Positions 1 through 8,149 of a stretch of DNA of 17,152 nucleotides are shown here, piece by piece. The notes below the pieces were generated by a model. That model was not told the origin of the DNA, did no database searches, and saw only the letters and a program-made list of their open reading frames with translations. The stretch covers positions 1-17,152 of the forward strand of contig JAFZDV010000095.1 of assembly GCA_017560955.1 (NCBI GenBank), given 5' to 3'. The stretch is from Anaerotignum sp. GTDB lineage: Bacteria > Bacillota > Clostridia > Lachnospirales > Anaerotignaceae. The stretch's first letter is position 1; each line of letters begins with the position of its first letter. Position numbers and translations under genes: made by a program.

Positions 1-40
1 CCCGTTCCACTTGTGGGGACGGGAGTTTCTTTGTTTTTGA
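1..40 (+). terminator. Rho-independent terminator of an upstream operon
   Basis: CCCGTTCC (1-8) pairs with GGGACGGG (16-23) through one G-T wobble, giving an 8-bp GC-rich stem with a 7-nt loop. The T-rich tract TTTCTTTGTTTTTG follows. The stem begins at the first base of the window, so it may extend further left. It probably ends a co-directional operon lying outside the window; which operon cannot be seen. Confidence 0.6.
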
Positions 41-44
41 ATTA

Positions 45-128
45 ACTTGCGGAGCAAGTAATGAGTAAGGCGAAGCCTTACGAAGAAAGTTTTCGAGGGG
101 AGAAAGAAAAGAAGCGAACCGAATGGTT
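45..128. repeat. Run of four short back-to-back hairpins
   Basis: Four small inverted repeats follow each other closely. ACTTGC-GGA-GCAAGT is at 45-59, TAAGGC-GAA-GCCTTA at 66-80, CGAAG-AAAGT-TTTCG at 81-95 (one wobble) and GAACC-GAAT-GGTTT at 116-129 (one wobble). A fifth, larger hairpin with the same GAAT loop follows and looks like a terminator. The run could be an intergenic repeat element or the body of a small RNA. I see no clear promoter in front of it. A 52-codon ORF (61-219) crosses it but is not convincing. Confidence 0.4.
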
Positions 129-131
129 TAT

Positions 132-163
132 AAAGGCTCCCGAATGGGAACCTTTTTTATTTG
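132..163 (+). terminator. Rho-independent terminator
   Basis: The stem 132-141 pairs with 146-155: AAAGG plus TCCC against GGGA plus CCTTT, with one C-A mismatch and a GAAT loop. TTTTTTATTT follows. The form is typical of an intrinsic terminator. It lies about 90 nt after the first terminator, so it either backs that one up or ends a short RNA made from the hairpin run before it. Confidence 0.6.
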
Positions 164-178
164 AAAAATATGGGGTAT

Positions 179-220
179 ACTATTATATAGAAGGAAAGAG
201 TTTCTTCTATATAATATAGT
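179..220. repeat. Long AT-rich hairpin
   Basis: Arms 179-196 and 201-220 pair over about 18 bp around an AGAG loop, with a 2-nt bulge near 214-215 and one G-T wobble. No T-tract follows, so this is not an obvious terminator. Function unknown. Confidence 0.45.
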
Positions 221-288
221 TGAAGAGAAGAAGCGTAATTATGGTTGGAAAAAGAGGTCTATAGGGGATATAAAAAGAAGAGAAAGAG

Positions 289-440
289 AGATATTGTATA
301 CAGAAGACAAAAAACAGGGAAATGTATTTCAAATGCCTTGAAAATATGTCTTTGATAGAAAGACAAATGAACGGAATTCGCAGTATTTGTTTTGGGTTAG
401 TCTGGAAAAACTGAACATAAGGTTACTGTATACAATATCT
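289..440. repeat. 15-bp perfect inverted repeat, arms 122 nt apart
   Basis: AGATATTGTATACAG at 289-303 is the exact reverse complement of CTGTATACAATATCT at 426-440. Each arm contains the palindromic core GTATAC. The 11-mer ATATTGTATAC of the arms recurs at 12567-12577 beside the map remnant. The arms might be two sites for one dimeric regulator, or the ends of a decayed small element. No direct repeats flank them. Confidence 0.5.
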
Positions 441-530
441 ATTGTGCAATTTGTATAGAATTTGCTTGAAAGTGAGGTTCTTTTTTTATCGGAAATCAAA
501 GAAAAATACGAAAAAAATTGAAAAAAACAC

Positions 531-559
531 TTGCATTCTCTGTGTTTTTCCTTTATAAT
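531..559 (+). promoter_or_regulatory. Promoter of the S10 operon
   Basis: A perfect -10 box TATAAT lies at 554-559. TTGCAT at 531-536 sits 17 bp upstream and matches only the TTG half of the -35 consensus. The A/T-rich sequence just before it (481-530) could act as an UP element. Transcription would start near 566, leaving a leader of about 250 nt before rpsJ. The perfect -10, the spacing and the position make this the best candidate for the main promoter. Confidence 0.65.
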
Positions 560-565
560 CATCAG

Positions 566-797
566 TGTTGTGACATAGAGTGTTGATACGGAAGGTTGCC
601 ACGAGCCGATGAATGAAGGGCTCAAGGGTTTTTCCGAGGAGCGATGTCCAGTTCAAAGAAACCGGGCGACAAGGTCACTGTACTGAATATTTTGGGTTAA
701 CTTATCAGACAGGATAAGTTTGCGTATCTGACGTTGCTGGATACACCCGGATGAGTGTGCAGTCACCACTTGTCGTGCTGAAGTCAAATAGTACGAA
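566..797 (+). promoter_or_regulatory. Structured 5' leader of the S10 operon, possible attenuator
   Basis: The leader can form several helices. GAGCC (603-607) pairs with GGCTC (619-623), extended by CC/GG across a small internal loop, and GTTTTTCC follows at 628-635, which resembles a weak terminator. GCTC (620-623) can instead pair with GAGC (639-642), so the two folds exclude each other. AACTTATC (699-706) pairs with GATAAGTT (713-720). GTATC/GATAC lies at 724-728 and 740-744. CGACAAG (667-673) pairs with CTTGTCG (769-775) and closes a multi-branched domain just upstream of the rpsJ ribosome-binding site. Feedback by an r-protein, as L4 does in E. coli, is inference only. Confidence 0.4.
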
Positions 798-815
798 AAG
801 GAGGGGACTTTTTTT

Positions 816-1130
816 ATGGCTAATCCCAAAATCAGAATCAGTCTCAAAGCTTACGATCACAAACTGATCGACCAGTCTGCAGCGCAGATCATTGAAACAG
901 CAAAGAAAACAGGTGCACAGATCAGCGGCCCTATTCCTCTTCCCACAAAGAAGGAAGTTGTAACAATCATCAGAGCGGTGCATAAATACAAAGACTCTCG
1001 TGAACAGTTCGAAATGAGAACACACAAGAGACTGATTGACATTCTGAGCCCTACACCTAAGACAGCAGACGCTCTGAGCCGTCTGGATCTGCCCGCAGGC
1101 GTAGACATTACACTGAAAGTAATGAAATAA
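816..1130 (+). CDS. rpsJ: 30S ribosomal protein S10
   Basis: S10 is a head protein of the small subunit and, as NusE, a partner of NusB in antitermination. The 104-aa product has the usual length. It opens '[19 protein letters not shown]' and carries the family stretch 'GPIPLPTKK' followed by '[16 protein letters not shown]'. The ATG is preceded by AAGGAGG at 798-804, with a T-run making a rather long spacing of 11. It is the first gene of the operon, after a long leader, and is separated from rplC by an unusually long 201-nt gap. Confidence 0.97.
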   Translation: MANPKIRISLKAYDHKLIDQSAAQIIETAKKTGAQISGPIPLPTKKEVVTIIRAVHKYKDSREQFEMRTHKRLIDILSPTPKTADALSRLDLPAGVDITLKVMK

Positions 1131-1208
1131 TCAAACGGTACCCACTAAGCAACGAACCGAAAGATTATTTTTAAACTTTAAACAAACAAAACATCCAAAA
1201 ACTGGTTT

Positions 1209-1302
1209 ATATAAGATAGATAAGTAACACAGAAATGAAAGTTACAACTCTTATATGACTAGAATGATTACCTGAAGTGAGCGAAAGCGAACGAAGGCAA
1301 TC
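1209..1302 (+). promoter_or_regulatory. Structured rpsJ-rplC intergenic RNA
   Basis: Within the 201-nt gap, ATATAAGA (1209-1216) pairs with TCTTATAT (1249-1256), enclosing GTAAC (1224-1228) paired with GTTAC (1241-1245). A second stem pairs GATTACCT (1266-1273) with AGGCAATC (1295-1302) with one A-C mismatch. It ends 15 nt before the rplC ribosome-binding site. There is no terminator T-tract and no clear promoter. A cis-regulatory or mRNA-processing element is possible but unproven. Confidence 0.35.
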
Positions 1303-1331
1303 CGCTGTAGAAAATTAGGAGGTGCAACGAA

Positions 1332-1961
1332 ATGAAAAAAGCGATCATCGCTAAGAAAATCGGTATGACACAGGTTTTCACTGAAAACGGTGCGCTGGTA
1401 CCTGTAACAGTTCTGGAAGCAGGCCCTTGCGTAGTAGTTCAGAAAAAAACACTGGAAAACGATGGTTACGAAGCAATCCAGGTTGGTTTTGCTGAAGTAA
1501 AAGAATCCAAAGTAACAAAACCCATGAAGGGTCATTTCACAAAAGCAGGCGTAGCTGCTAAAAAATACGTTAAAGAATTCAGACTGGAAGATGTAAGCGC
1601 ATACGAAGTTGGCGCTGAAATCAAAGCTGATGTATTCGCAGCAGGCGAAAAAGTTGACGCTAGCGGCGTTTCCAAAGGTAAAGGTTTCCAGAGTACAATC
1701 AAGAGATACAATGCATCCAGAGGTCCTATGGGTCACGGTTCCAAATCTCACAGAGTTGTAGGTTCCATGGGTTCTTCCGCATTCCCCAGCCGTGTTAAAA
1801 AAGGTAAAAGAATGCCTGGTCACATGGGTAGCACAAATGTAACTATCCAGAATCTTGAAATTGTACGCGCAGATGCAGAAAAGAACCTGCTGCTGATCAA
1901 GGGCGCAGTTCCCGGTCCTAAAGGTTCCATTCTGGTAATCAAAGACAGCGTAAAGGCTTGA
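1332..1961 (+). CDS. rplC: 50S ribosomal protein L3
   Basis: L3 is an early assembly protein whose long loop reaches the peptidyl transferase centre. The 209-aa product is normal in length. It starts '[16 protein letters not shown]' and carries the conserved core '[12 protein letters not shown]' (about 116-127) followed by the glycine- and histidine-rich loop '[11 protein letters not shown]' (131-141). The ATG at 1332 has AGGAGGTG at 1318-1325. It heads the L3-L4-L23-L2 run and stands 27 nt from rplD. Confidence 0.98.
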   Translation: MKKAIIAKKIGMTQVFTENGALVPVTVLEAGPCVVVQKKTLENDGYEAIQVGFAEVKESKVTKPMKGHFTKAGVAAKKYVKEFRLEDVSAYEVGAEIKADVFAAGEKVDASGVSKGKGFQSTIKRYNASRGPMGHGSKSHRVVGSMGSSAFPSRVKKGKRMPGHMGSTNVTIQNLEIVRADAEKNLLLIKGAVPGPKGSILVIKDSVKA

Positions 1962-1988
1962 TAAACTTTACGAAAGGAGGAAACTAAC

Positions 1989-2609
1989 ATGGCAAATGTT
2001 GCAGTATTAAATATGGCAGGCGCTCAGGTAGGCACAATTGAGCTGAACGACGCTATTTTCGGTATTGAAGTAAACGAACATGTGCTGCACCTGGCAGTAG
2101 TTAACTATCTGGCTAACCAGAGACAGGGCACACAGAGCACAAAAACACGTGCAGAAGTACGTGGCGGTGGTAGAAAACCTTACAGACAGAAAGGTACAGG
2201 CAGAGCAAGACAGGGCTCCATCAGATCTCCTCAGTGGGTTGGCGGTGGCGTAGTATTCGCTCCCAAGCCCAGAGATTACTCCTTCAAACTGAACAAAAAA
2301 GTGAAAAGACTGGCTCTGCAGTCCGCACTGTCCACAAAAGTTGCTGAAGGCAAAATCATCGTTCTGGATGAACTGACACTGGCTGAAGTAAAAACAAAAG
2401 AAATGGTAAAAGTTCTGGAAAACATCAAATGCGGTAACGCACTGATCGTTATGGACGGTTCCAACGAAAACGTAATCCTGTCCGCTAGAAACATTCCCGA
2501 AGTTAAAACAGCTTCCGTAAGCACAATCAACGTTTACGACCTGCTGAAATACAACACACTGGTTGTAACAAAAGAAGCAGTAGAAAAAATCCAGGAGGTG
2601 TACGCATAA
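1989..2609 (+). CDS. rplD: 50S ribosomal protein L4
   Basis: L4 lines the nascent peptide exit tunnel and in enterobacteria also represses its own operon. The 206-aa product has the basic, glycine-rich extended loop at about 48-95 ('[19 protein letters not shown]', then '[20 protein letters not shown]'). This is the loop that enters the tunnel. The start has AAAGGAGG just upstream. Its TAA overlaps the ATG of rplW by one base (TAATG), pointing to translational coupling. Confidence 0.98.
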   Translation: MANVAVLNMAGAQVGTIELNDAIFGIEVNEHVLHLAVVNYLANQRQGTQSTKTRAEVRGGGRKPYRQKGTGRARQGSIRSPQWVGGGVVFAPKPRDYSFKLNKKVKRLALQSALSTKVAEGKIIVLDELTLAEVKTKEMVKVLENIKCGNALIVMDGSNENVILSARNIPEVKTASVSTINVYDLLKYNTLVVTKEAVEKIQEVYA

Positions 2610-2908
2610 TGGCTGATCTGAAATTTTACGATGTAATCGAAAGACCCGTAATCACAGAAAACAGTATGTCTGTACTGGATGAAAAGAAATATACTTTCAT
2701 CGTACACCCTGAAGCAACAAAAGCTCAGATCAAAGATGCTGTTGAAAAAATGTTCGAAGGCGCTAAAGTAGCTTCCGTTAACACAATGAACTACGATGGC
2801 AAACCCAAAAGAAGAGGTATGTTCTTCGGCAAAACAAAAAAATTCAAAAAAGCAGTTGTTAAACTGACAGCTGACAGCAAAGACATCGAAATCTTCATGG
2901 GTATGTAA
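2609..2908 (+). CDS. rplW: 50S ribosomal protein L23
   Basis: L23 sits at the tunnel exit and docks trigger factor and the signal recognition particle. The 99-aa product shows the family start '[13 protein letters not shown]', the central '[23 protein letters not shown]' region and the basic '[20 protein letters not shown]' strand. The ATG shares a base with the rplD stop, and its ribosome-binding site AGGAGGTG (2593-2600) lies inside rplD. An 85-nt gap to rplB holds a small hairpin, ACACG-GAAA-CGTGT (2945-2958). Confidence 0.97.
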   Translation: MADLKFYDVIERPVITENSMSVLDEKKYTFIVHPEATKAQIKDAVEKMFEGAKVASVNTMNYDGKPKRRGMFFGKTKKFKKAVVKLTADSKDIEIFMGM

Positions 2909-2993
2909 TTTATCCTTGGAGTAAATTCAGAAACATTGCAAAACACACGGAAACGTGTAGACGATATAAATCCGAAAGGAGTGGAAACAAGAG

Positions 2994-3824
2994 ATGGCAA
3001 TTAAAAGATATAAACCTTATACACCATCCAGAAGACACATGACAGTGTCCGCATTCGATGAAATCACAAAATCCACGCCCGAAAAATCTCTGGTAGTACA
3101 CCTGAGAAAAACTTCCGGCAGAAATAACCAGGGTAAAATCACTGTTCGTCACCACGGCGGCGGCGGTAAAATCAAATACAGACTGGTTGACTTCAAACGT
3201 AACAAAGACGGTATCCCCGCAACAGTAAAAGCAATCGAATACGATCCCAACAGAACAGCAAACATTGCTCTGATCGTATACGCTGATGGTCAGAAATCCT
3301 ACATCCTGGCACCCGCAGGCCTGCAGGTTGGCGAACAGGTTATGAACGGTCCTGACGCAGAAGTTAAACTGGGTAACACACTGCCCATGAGCAGAATCCC
3401 CGTTGGTGCTTCCATCCACAACATCGAAATGAAACCCGGCAAAGGCGGCCAGCTGGTTCGTTCCGCTGGTAATGTTGGTCAGCTGATGGCTAAAGAAGGC
3501 AAATACGCTACAGTAAAACTGCCTTCCGGCGAAATGAGACTGCTGCCTATCGAATGCCGTGCAACAATCGGTCAGATCGGTAACACAGACCACGAACTGA
3601 TCCACATCGGTAAAGCAGGTAGAAAACGTCACATGGGTATCAGACCTACAGTAAGAGGTTCCGTAATGAACCCTAACGATCACCCTCACGGTGGTGGTGA
3701 AGGTAGAGCACCTATCGGTCGTCCCGCACCTATGACACCTTGGGGCAAACCTGCACTGGGCTACAAAACAAGAAACAAACACAAAGCTTCCAACAAATAC
3801 ATCGTTCGCCGCAGAAACGGCTAA
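2994..3824 (+). CDS. rplB: 50S ribosomal protein L2
   Basis: L2 is a core large-subunit protein needed for subunit joining and peptidyl transferase activity. The 276-aa product is standard in length. Near the C-terminus it carries the hallmark '[15 protein letters not shown]'. The first His after 'ND' is residue 230, the counterpart of E. coli His229. The N-terminus '[19 protein letters not shown]' is typical. AAAGGAG lies upstream of the ATG. A 61-nt gap with a 9-bp hairpin separates it from rpsS. Confidence 0.98.
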   Translation: MAIKRYKPYTPSRRHMTVSAFDEITKSTPEKSLVVHLRKTSGRNNQGKITVRHHGGGGKIKYRLVDFKRNKDGIPATVKAIEYDPNRTANIALIVYADGQKSYILAPAGLQVGEQVMNGPDAEVKLGNTLPMSRIPVGASIHNIEMKPGKGGQLVRSAGNVGQLMAKEGKYATVKLPSGEMRLLPIECRATIGQIGNTDHELIHIGKAGRKRHMGIRPTVRGSVMNPNDHPHGGGEGRAPIGRPAPMTPWGKPALGYKTRNKHKASNKYIVRRRNG

Positions 3825-3835
3825 TAGATTGGAAT

Positions 3836-3857
3836 GTGCCTGAGGTTGCTTAGGCAC
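3836..3857. repeat. Hairpin between rplB and rpsS
   Basis: GTGCCTGAG (3836-3844) pairs with CTTAGGCAC (3849-3857) around a GTTG loop, 9 bp with one wobble. No T-tract follows. It ends 13 nt before the rpsS ribosome-binding site, so it could affect mRNA processing or translation of rpsS rather than end transcription. Confidence 0.5.
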
Positions 3858-3885
3858 TGATAGAAGACACAAGGAGGACAAATCA

Positions 3886-4170
3886 ATGAGCAGATCTTTG
3901 AAAAAAGGACCTTTCGCTGATGATCATCTGCTGAAGAAGATCGACGCTATGAACGCAGCAGGCGAAAAGAACGTAATCAAAACATGGTCTCGTCGTTCTA
4001 CAATTTACCCCGATATGATCGGTCACACAATCGCAGTTTATGACGGCAGAAAACACGTGCCTGTATATATCACAGAAGACATGGTAGGCCACAAACTGGG
4101 CGAATTTGCTCTGACAAGATCTTACAGAGGTCACGGCAAAGACGCAGAAAAGAAATCTAGAGTTCGCTAA
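3886..4170 (+). CDS. rpsS: 30S ribosomal protein S19
   Basis: S19 forms a head complex with S13 and contacts the A-site finger of 23S rRNA. The 94-aa product begins '[19 protein letters not shown]' and carries the conserved '[24 protein letters not shown]' and '[13 protein letters not shown]' blocks with a basic tail. Length is typical. AAGGAGG at 3871-3877 is 8 nt before the ATG. Confidence 0.97.
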   Translation: MSRSLKKGPFADDHLLKKIDAMNAAGEKNVIKTWSRRSTIYPDMIGHTIAVYDGRKHVPVYITEDMVGHKLGEFALTRSYRGHGKDAEKKSRVR

Positions 4171-4201
4171 TTTATTCGAATAACGAAAGGAGGTTTCGTT
4201 C

Positions 4202-4591
4202 ATGGCAAAAGGTCATAGAAGCCAAATCAAAAAAGAAAGAAACATTGCAACACAGGAAAAAAGACCTCATGCTTCTGCTAAATACGTAGGTATCCCTGCT
4301 CCCAAAGCGAAAATCGTTCTGGATCAGATCAAGGGTAAAGACGTTGCAACAGCAGCAGCTATGTTGAACTATAGCCCCAGACTGGCAGCAGAAATCATCG
4401 GTAAAGTACTGAAATCCGCTGTAGCAAACGCAGAAAACAATCTGGGTATGGACGTAAGCAAACTGTACGTGGAAGAAGTAAGTGCTGATCAGGGCCCTAC
4501 AATGAAAAGAATTCGCCCCAGAGCACAGGGCAGAGCATATCGCATCCTGAAAAGAAGCTGCCATATTTCCATCATTCTGAATGAAAGATAA
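4202..4591 (+). CDS. rplV: 50S ribosomal protein L22 with N-terminal extension
   Basis: L22 has a long beta-hairpin that lines the exit tunnel. The C-terminal signature 'NAENNLGMD...GPTMKRIRPRAQGRAYRI' (about 76-114) is clear. The 129-aa product is longer than the roughly 110 aa common elsewhere because of a basic N-terminal tail 'MAKGHRSQIKKERN' and a following linker. From memory, this form is common in Clostridia. The ribosome-binding site AAAGGAGG upstream supports this start, so the extension is real. It is followed 15 nt later by rpsC. Confidence 0.97.
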   Translation: MAKGHRSQIKKERNIATQEKRPHASAKYVGIPAPKAKIVLDQIKGKDVATAAAMLNYSPRLAAEIIGKVLKSAVANAENNLGMDVSKLYVEEVSADQGPTMKRIRPRAQGRAYRILKRSCHISIILNER

Positions 4592-4606
4592 TAGGAGGTA
4601 CTGAAA

Positions 4607-5251
4607 ATGGGTCAGAAAGTAAATCCCCACGGTTTAAGAGTAGGTATCATCAAAGATTGGGATGCAAAATGGTATGCTGAAAAAGACTTTGCTGATAACC
4701 TGATTGAAGACGTAAAAATCAGAAAATTCATCAAAAACAAACTGTACGCTGCAGGCGTTTCCAAGATCACAATCGAAAGAACAGCTGGCAGAGTAAAAGT
4801 TAATGTTCATACAGCAAAACCCGGTATCGTTATCGGTAAAAACGGTGCAGCTATCGAAGAACTGAAAGCTGAACTGCAGAAAATGACAGCTGGCAAAGTA
4901 GCTGTTAACATCGAAGAAATCAAAAGACCTGAGCTGGATGCTCAGCTGGTAGCTGAAAACATCGCTCTGCAGCTGGAAAACCGTGTGACATTCCGTCGTG
5001 CGATGAAACAGGCTATGGGCAGAACAATGAAATTCGGTGCTAAAGGTATCAAAACAATGGTAAGCGGTCGTCTGGGCGGCGCTGATATCGCTCGTGGCGA
5101 ATCCTACCACGAAGGTACAATCCCCCTGCAGACACTGCGTGCAGACATCGACTATGGCTTTGCTGAAGCAGATACAACATACGGCAAACTGGGCGTAAAA
5201 GTTTGGATCTACAAAGGCGAAGTACTTCCTGTAAAAAACGTTAAGAAGTAA
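4607..5251 (+). CDS. rpsC: 30S ribosomal protein S3
   Basis: S3 lies at the mRNA entry channel and contributes to helicase activity there. The 214-aa product begins '[22 protein letters not shown]' and has a KH type II domain with the GxxG loop 'GKNG' at about 77-80. The C-terminal domain ends '[19 protein letters not shown]', as in the family. TAGGAGGT precedes the ATG. Its TAA overlaps the ribosome-binding site of rplP. Confidence 0.98.
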   Translation: MGQKVNPHGLRVGIIKDWDAKWYAEKDFADNLIEDVKIRKFIKNKLYAAGVSKITIERTAGRVKVNVHTAKPGIVIGKNGAAIEELKAELQKMTAGKVAVNIEEIKRPELDAQLVAENIALQLENRVTFRRAMKQAMGRTMKFGAKGIKTMVSGRLGGADIARGESYHEGTIPLQTLRADIDYGFAEADTTYGKLGVKVWIYKGEVLPVKNVKK

Positions 5252-5267
5252 GGAGGGCTAGAGTATC

Positions 5268-5705
5268 ATGTTAATGCCTAAAAGAGTGAAACATCGTAAA
5301 CAGCAGAGAGGCAAAATGAGAGGCCGTGCATATAGAGGCAACAAAGTAACTTACGGTGAATTCGGTATCATGGCGATGGAACCTACATGGATCACATCCA
5401 ACCAGATCGAAGCAGCACGTGTTGCTATGACAAGACATATCAAACGTGGCGGTGACGTTTGGATCAAAGTATTCCCCGACAAACCCGTTTCCAGCAAACC
5501 TATCGGTACACGTATGGGTTCCGGTAAAGGTGCTCCTGATTTCTGGGTAGCAGTAGTTAAACCCGGCAGAGTAATGTTCGAAATCGGCGGCGTAGATGAA
5601 GAAAAAGCAAGAGAAGCGCTGAGACTGGCAATCCACAAACTGCCTATCAAGTGCAAAATCGTAACTAAGGCTGAAGCAGAAGAAATGGCAGGTGAACATC
5701 AGTGA
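5268..5705 (+). CDS. rplP: 50S ribosomal protein L16
   Basis: L16 organises the A-site region of the large subunit. The 145-aa product has the basic start '[19 protein letters not shown]' and the signature '[19 protein letters not shown]'. Two ATGs are possible. The one at 5268 lies 10 nt after AAGGAGGG (5250-5257) and is preferred; the one at 5274 is too far. The end overlaps rpmC by 4 nt. Confidence 0.97.
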   Translation: MLMPKRVKHRKQQRGKMRGRAYRGNKVTYGEFGIMAMEPTWITSNQIEAARVAMTRHIKRGGDVWIKVFPDKPVSSKPIGTRMGSGKGAPDFWVAVVKPGRVMFEIGGVDEEKAREALRLAIHKLPIKCKIVTKAEAEEMAGEHQ

Positions 5706-5911
5706 AAACAACAGGTTATGTAAAAGAATTGATGGCAAAGTCTGCAGATGAATTACAGAAGGACCTTGTTTCCGCTAAAAAAGAGCTGTTCAACCTGAGA
5801 TTCCAGAACGCGACAAATCAGCTGGACAACACAGCAAGAATCAAGGAAGTTCGTAAGAACATCGCAAGAATTCAGACAATCATCACACAGAAAGCAAGAG
5901 AAGCAAAATAA
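5702..5911 (+). CDS. rpmC: 50S ribosomal protein L29
   Basis: L29 is a small helical hairpin protein near the tunnel exit, next to L23. The 69-aa product carries '[25 protein letters not shown]', the family signature, and a second basic helix. It starts at GTG within the overlap GTGA with the rplP stop, so translation is probably coupled. AGGTGA at 5690-5695, inside rplP, is its ribosome-binding site. Confidence 0.96.
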   Translation: MKTTGYVKELMAKSADELQKDLVSAKKELFNLRFQNATNQLDNTARIKEVRKNIARIQTIITQKAREAK

Positions 5912-5944
5912 TAGATATCCGTTCGTTGAAAGGAGGAAATCATC

Positions 5945-6199
5945 GTGGAAAGAAATCTTCGTAAAACTAGAATCGGTAGAGTAGTTAGCGACAAGATGGA
6001 CAAAACAATCGTTGTTGCTGTAGAAGATAAAGTAAGACACCCTCTGTATGGCAAAATTGTTAACAGAACATACAAACTGAAAGCTCATGACGAAAACAAC
6101 GAATGCGGTATCGGCGATCGTGTTGAAGTTATGGAAACAAGACCTCTGTCCAAAGATAAAAGATGGAGACTTGTAAACATTATCGAAAAAGCGAAATAA
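5945..6199 (+). CDS. rpsQ: 30S ribosomal protein S17
   Basis: S17 is a primary 16S rRNA binder with an OB fold. The 84-aa product carries '[21 protein letters not shown]', '[21 protein letters not shown]' and '[20 protein letters not shown]', all family blocks. It starts at GTG, with AAAGGAGG (5930-5937) 7 nt upstream. It closes the S10 gene block in the usual Firmicutes order. Confidence 0.97.
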   Translation: MERNLRKTRIGRVVSDKMDKTIVVAVEDKVRHPLYGKIVNRTYKLKAHDENNECGIGDRVEVMETRPLSKDKRWRLVNIIEKAK

Positions 6200-6224
6200 T
6201 CTTTTTCGGAGAGGAGGACGAATC

Positions 6225-6593
6225 ATGGTTCAGCAGGAAACCAGACTGAAAGTAGCAGATAACAGTGGCGCAAAAGAACTTCTGTGCATCAGAGTTCTGG
6301 GCGGTTCCACAAGAAGATATGCAGGCGTAGGCGACATCATCGTAGCTGCGGTTAAAGACGCAACACCCGGCGGCGTTGTAAAAAAAGGTGATGTTGTTAA
6401 AGCAGTAGTAGTAAGAACAGTTCACCCCGTAGGTAGAGCTGACGGTAGCTACATCAAATTCGACGATAACGCAGCAGTTATCATCAAAGACGACAAAAAC
6501 CCCAGAGGTACACGTATCTTTGGTCCCGTAGCAAGAGAGCTGAGAGAAAAACAGTTCATGAAAATCCTGTCTCTGGCTCCCGAAGTACTGTAA
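6225..6593 (+). CDS. rplN: 50S ribosomal protein L14
   Basis: L14 is a beta-barrel protein at the subunit interface and the binding site of silencing factor RsfS in other bacteria. The 122-aa length is exact for the family. It begins '[19 protein letters not shown]' and has '[18 protein letters not shown]' and '[12 protein letters not shown]'. GAGGAGG precedes the ATG. It is 25 nt after rpsQ and opens the spc gene block without a visible new promoter. Confidence 0.98.
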   Translation: MVQQETRLKVADNSGAKELLCIRVLGGSTRRYAGVGDIIVAAVKDATPGGVVKKGDVVKAVVVRTVHPVGRADGSYIKFDDNAAVIIKDDKNPRGTRIFGPVARELREKQFMKILSLAPEVL

Positions 6594-6608
6594 TAGGAGG
6601 TGTGTTAG

Positions 6609-6920
6609 GTGGCTAATATGAAACTGAAAACTGGCGATAAAGTAGTAGTTATCACTGGTAAAGATAAAGGCAAAGAAGGCACAATCAAAGCTGTAGATAG
6701 AAAGAACGGTCGTGTTCTGGTTGAAGGCGTAAACATGGTTTCCAAACATACAAAACCCAACGCACAGAACCAGCAGGGCGGTATCATCAAAAAAGAAAAC
6801 TTCATCGACGCTTCCAACGTAATGTACCTGCACAACGGCAAGGCTACAAGACTGGGCGTACAGATCAAAGATGGTAAAAAAGTAAGAGTAGCTAAGAAAA
6901 CAGGCGAAATCATCGACTAA
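6609..6920 (+). CDS. rplX: 50S ribosomal protein L24
   Basis: L24 starts large-subunit assembly and sits by the tunnel exit. The 103-aa product has an N-terminal KOW motif, '[20 protein letters not shown]', followed by '[14 protein letters not shown]'. The GTG at 6609 is chosen because AGGAGG (6595-6600) lies 8 nt upstream; the in-frame ATG at 6618 would be 17 nt away. It lies 15 nt after rplN. Confidence 0.97.
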   Translation: MANMKLKTGDKVVVITGKDKGKEGTIKAVDRKNGRVLVEGVNMVSKHTKPNAQNQQGGIIKKENFIDASNVMYLHNGKATRLGVQIKDGKKVRVAKKTGEIID

Positions 6921-6946
6921 TAAATACTCGTGAAAGGAGGCAAACA

Positions 6947-7486
6947 ATGAGCAGATTAAGAGACTTCTATGAAGCACAGATCATTCCCGAAATGACTAAG
7001 AAATTTTCTTATACAAATAAACTGGCTGTTCCCAAACTGGAAAAAATCATCATCAACATGGGCGTAGGCGAAGCAAGAGAAAACGCTAAAGTTCTGGATG
7101 GTGCAGTAAGAGATATGGGCATCATCGCTGGTCAGAAACCCGTAGTAACAAAAGCTAAAAAATCCATCGCTAACTTCAAACTGCGTGAAGGTATGAACAT
7201 TGGCTGCAAAGTTACTCTGAGAGGCGACAAGATGTATGAATTCACAGACAGACTGATCAACATCGCACTGCCTCGTGTACGTGACTTCCGTGGTGTTAAA
7301 GCAAACAGCTTTGACGGCAGAGGTAACTACACAATGGGTATCAAAGAACAGCTGATCTTCCCTGAAATCGAATACGATAAAGTAGACAAAATCAGAGGCA
7401 TGGACATCGTTTTTGTTACAACAGCAAAAACAGATGAAGAAGCAAGAGAACTGCTGAGACTGTTCGGTATGCCATTCGCAAAATAA
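6947..7486 (+). CDS. rplE: 50S ribosomal protein L5
   Basis: L5 binds 5S rRNA together with L18 and touches the P-site tRNA. The 179-aa product has standard length, with '[16 protein letters not shown]', 'ITGQ'-like '[21 protein letters not shown]' and '[20 protein letters not shown]', then the C-terminal '[16 protein letters not shown]'. GAAAGGAGG lies before the ATG. It is followed 15 nt later by rpsN. Confidence 0.98.
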   Translation: MSRLRDFYEAQIIPEMTKKFSYTNKLAVPKLEKIIINMGVGEARENAKVLDGAVRDMGIIAGQKPVVTKAKKSIANFKLREGMNIGCKVTLRGDKMYEFTDRLINIALPRVRDFRGVKANSFDGRGNYTMGIKEQLIFPEIEYDKVDKIRGMDIVFVTTAKTDEEARELLRLFGMPFAK

Positions 7487-7501
7487 GAGGGAGGGACAAA
7501 C

Positions 7502-7687
7502 ATGGCTAAAAAATCTATGAAAGTTAAGCAGCAGAGAACACCTAAATTCTCTACACAGGCTTACACAAGATGCAGAGTATGTGGCAGACCCCACTCTGTA
7601 CTGAGAAAATATGGAATTTGCCGTATTTGCTTCCGTGAACTGGCATACAAAGGTCAGATTCCCGGCGTAAAGAAAGCAAGCTGGTAA
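7502..7687 (+). CDS. rpsN: 30S ribosomal protein S14, zinc-ribbon type
   Basis: S14 packs into the head of the small subunit. The 61-aa product is the short, zinc-binding form. It has two CxxC pairs, 'CRVC' at 24-27 and 'CRIC' at 40-43, and ends '[13 protein letters not shown]', typical of Firmicutes. The ribosome-binding site is a purine-rich GAGGGAGGG. A zinc-free paralogue may exist elsewhere, as in many Bacillota, but none is in this window. Confidence 0.98.
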   Translation: MAKKSMKVKQQRTPKFSTQAYTRCRVCGRPHSVLRKYGICRICFRELAYKGQIPGVKKASW

Positions 7688-7706
7688 TTGAAAGGAGGAA
7701 TTCACA

Positions 7707-8108
7707 ATGTCTATGAGCGACCCTATCGCAGATATGCTGACAAGAATCAGAAATGCTAACATTGCAAAACACGATACAGTAGATGTTCCTTCTTCCAAAA
7801 TGAAGAAAGCAATCGCTGACATCCTGGTAGCTGAAGGCTACGTTAAAGGTTACGAAGTAATCGAAGACGGTATCAAATCCACACTGCGTATTTCTCTGAA
7901 ATACGGTGAAGATAAAAACGTAAAAGTAATCACAGGCCTGAAAAGAATTTCCAAACCCGGCCTGAGAGTATTCGCTGGCTCCAACGAACTGCCTAAAGTA
8001 CTGGGTGGTCTGGGTACAGCAATCATTTCCACAGACAAAGGCCTGATGACAGACAAAGCAGCTAGAAAAGCTGGTCTGGGCGGCGAAGTTATCGCTTTCA
8101 TCTGGTAA
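7707..8108 (+). CDS. rpsH: 30S ribosomal protein S8
   Basis: S8 binds the central domain of 16S rRNA; in E. coli it also represses the spc operon. The 133-aa product begins '[18 protein letters not shown]' and ends with the family block '[33 protein letters not shown]'. The ATG at 7707 sits 9 nt after AAAGGAGG; the ATG at 7713 is less well placed. Confidence 0.98.
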   Translation: MSMSDPIADMLTRIRNANIAKHDTVDVPSSKMKKAIADILVAEGYVKGYEVIEDGIKSTLRISLKYGEDKNVKVITGLKRISKPGLRVFAGSNELPKVLGGLGTAIISTDKGLMTDKAARKAGLGGEVIAFIW

Positions 8109-8149
8109 TTAATAGATACGACTTAGTTAGAATATAGGAGGTGCAGACC

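Larger units (their letters stand above)
164..530. other. Non-coding, purine-rich intergenic stretch
   Basis: I find no credible gene here. ORFs on either strand lack plausible starts with ribosome-binding sites and resemble no family I know. The stretch is rich in A and G on the + strand. Besides the AT-rich hairpin at 179-220 it holds small inverted repeats: TTTCAA/TTGAAA at 327-332 and 338-343, and GTCTTT/AAAGAC at 348-353 and 359-364. It also holds a pair of 15-nt inverted repeat arms at 289-303 and 426-440. It separates the upstream operon from the S10 promoter. Confidence 0.6.

Noticed and set aside
61..219. 52-codon + strand ORF 'MSKAKPYEESFRGEKEK...' with GGAG upstream
   Set aside because: It reads straight through a terminator and several hairpins, its composition follows the purine-rich DNA, and I know no similar protein. 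Kept only as a note within the hairpin finding.
2910..3881. 323-codon minus-strand ORF opposite rplB
   Set aside because: It is antisense to a certain r-protein gene, rich in Cys, Phe and Ser as expected from the complement of the biased codons, and has no family resemblance.
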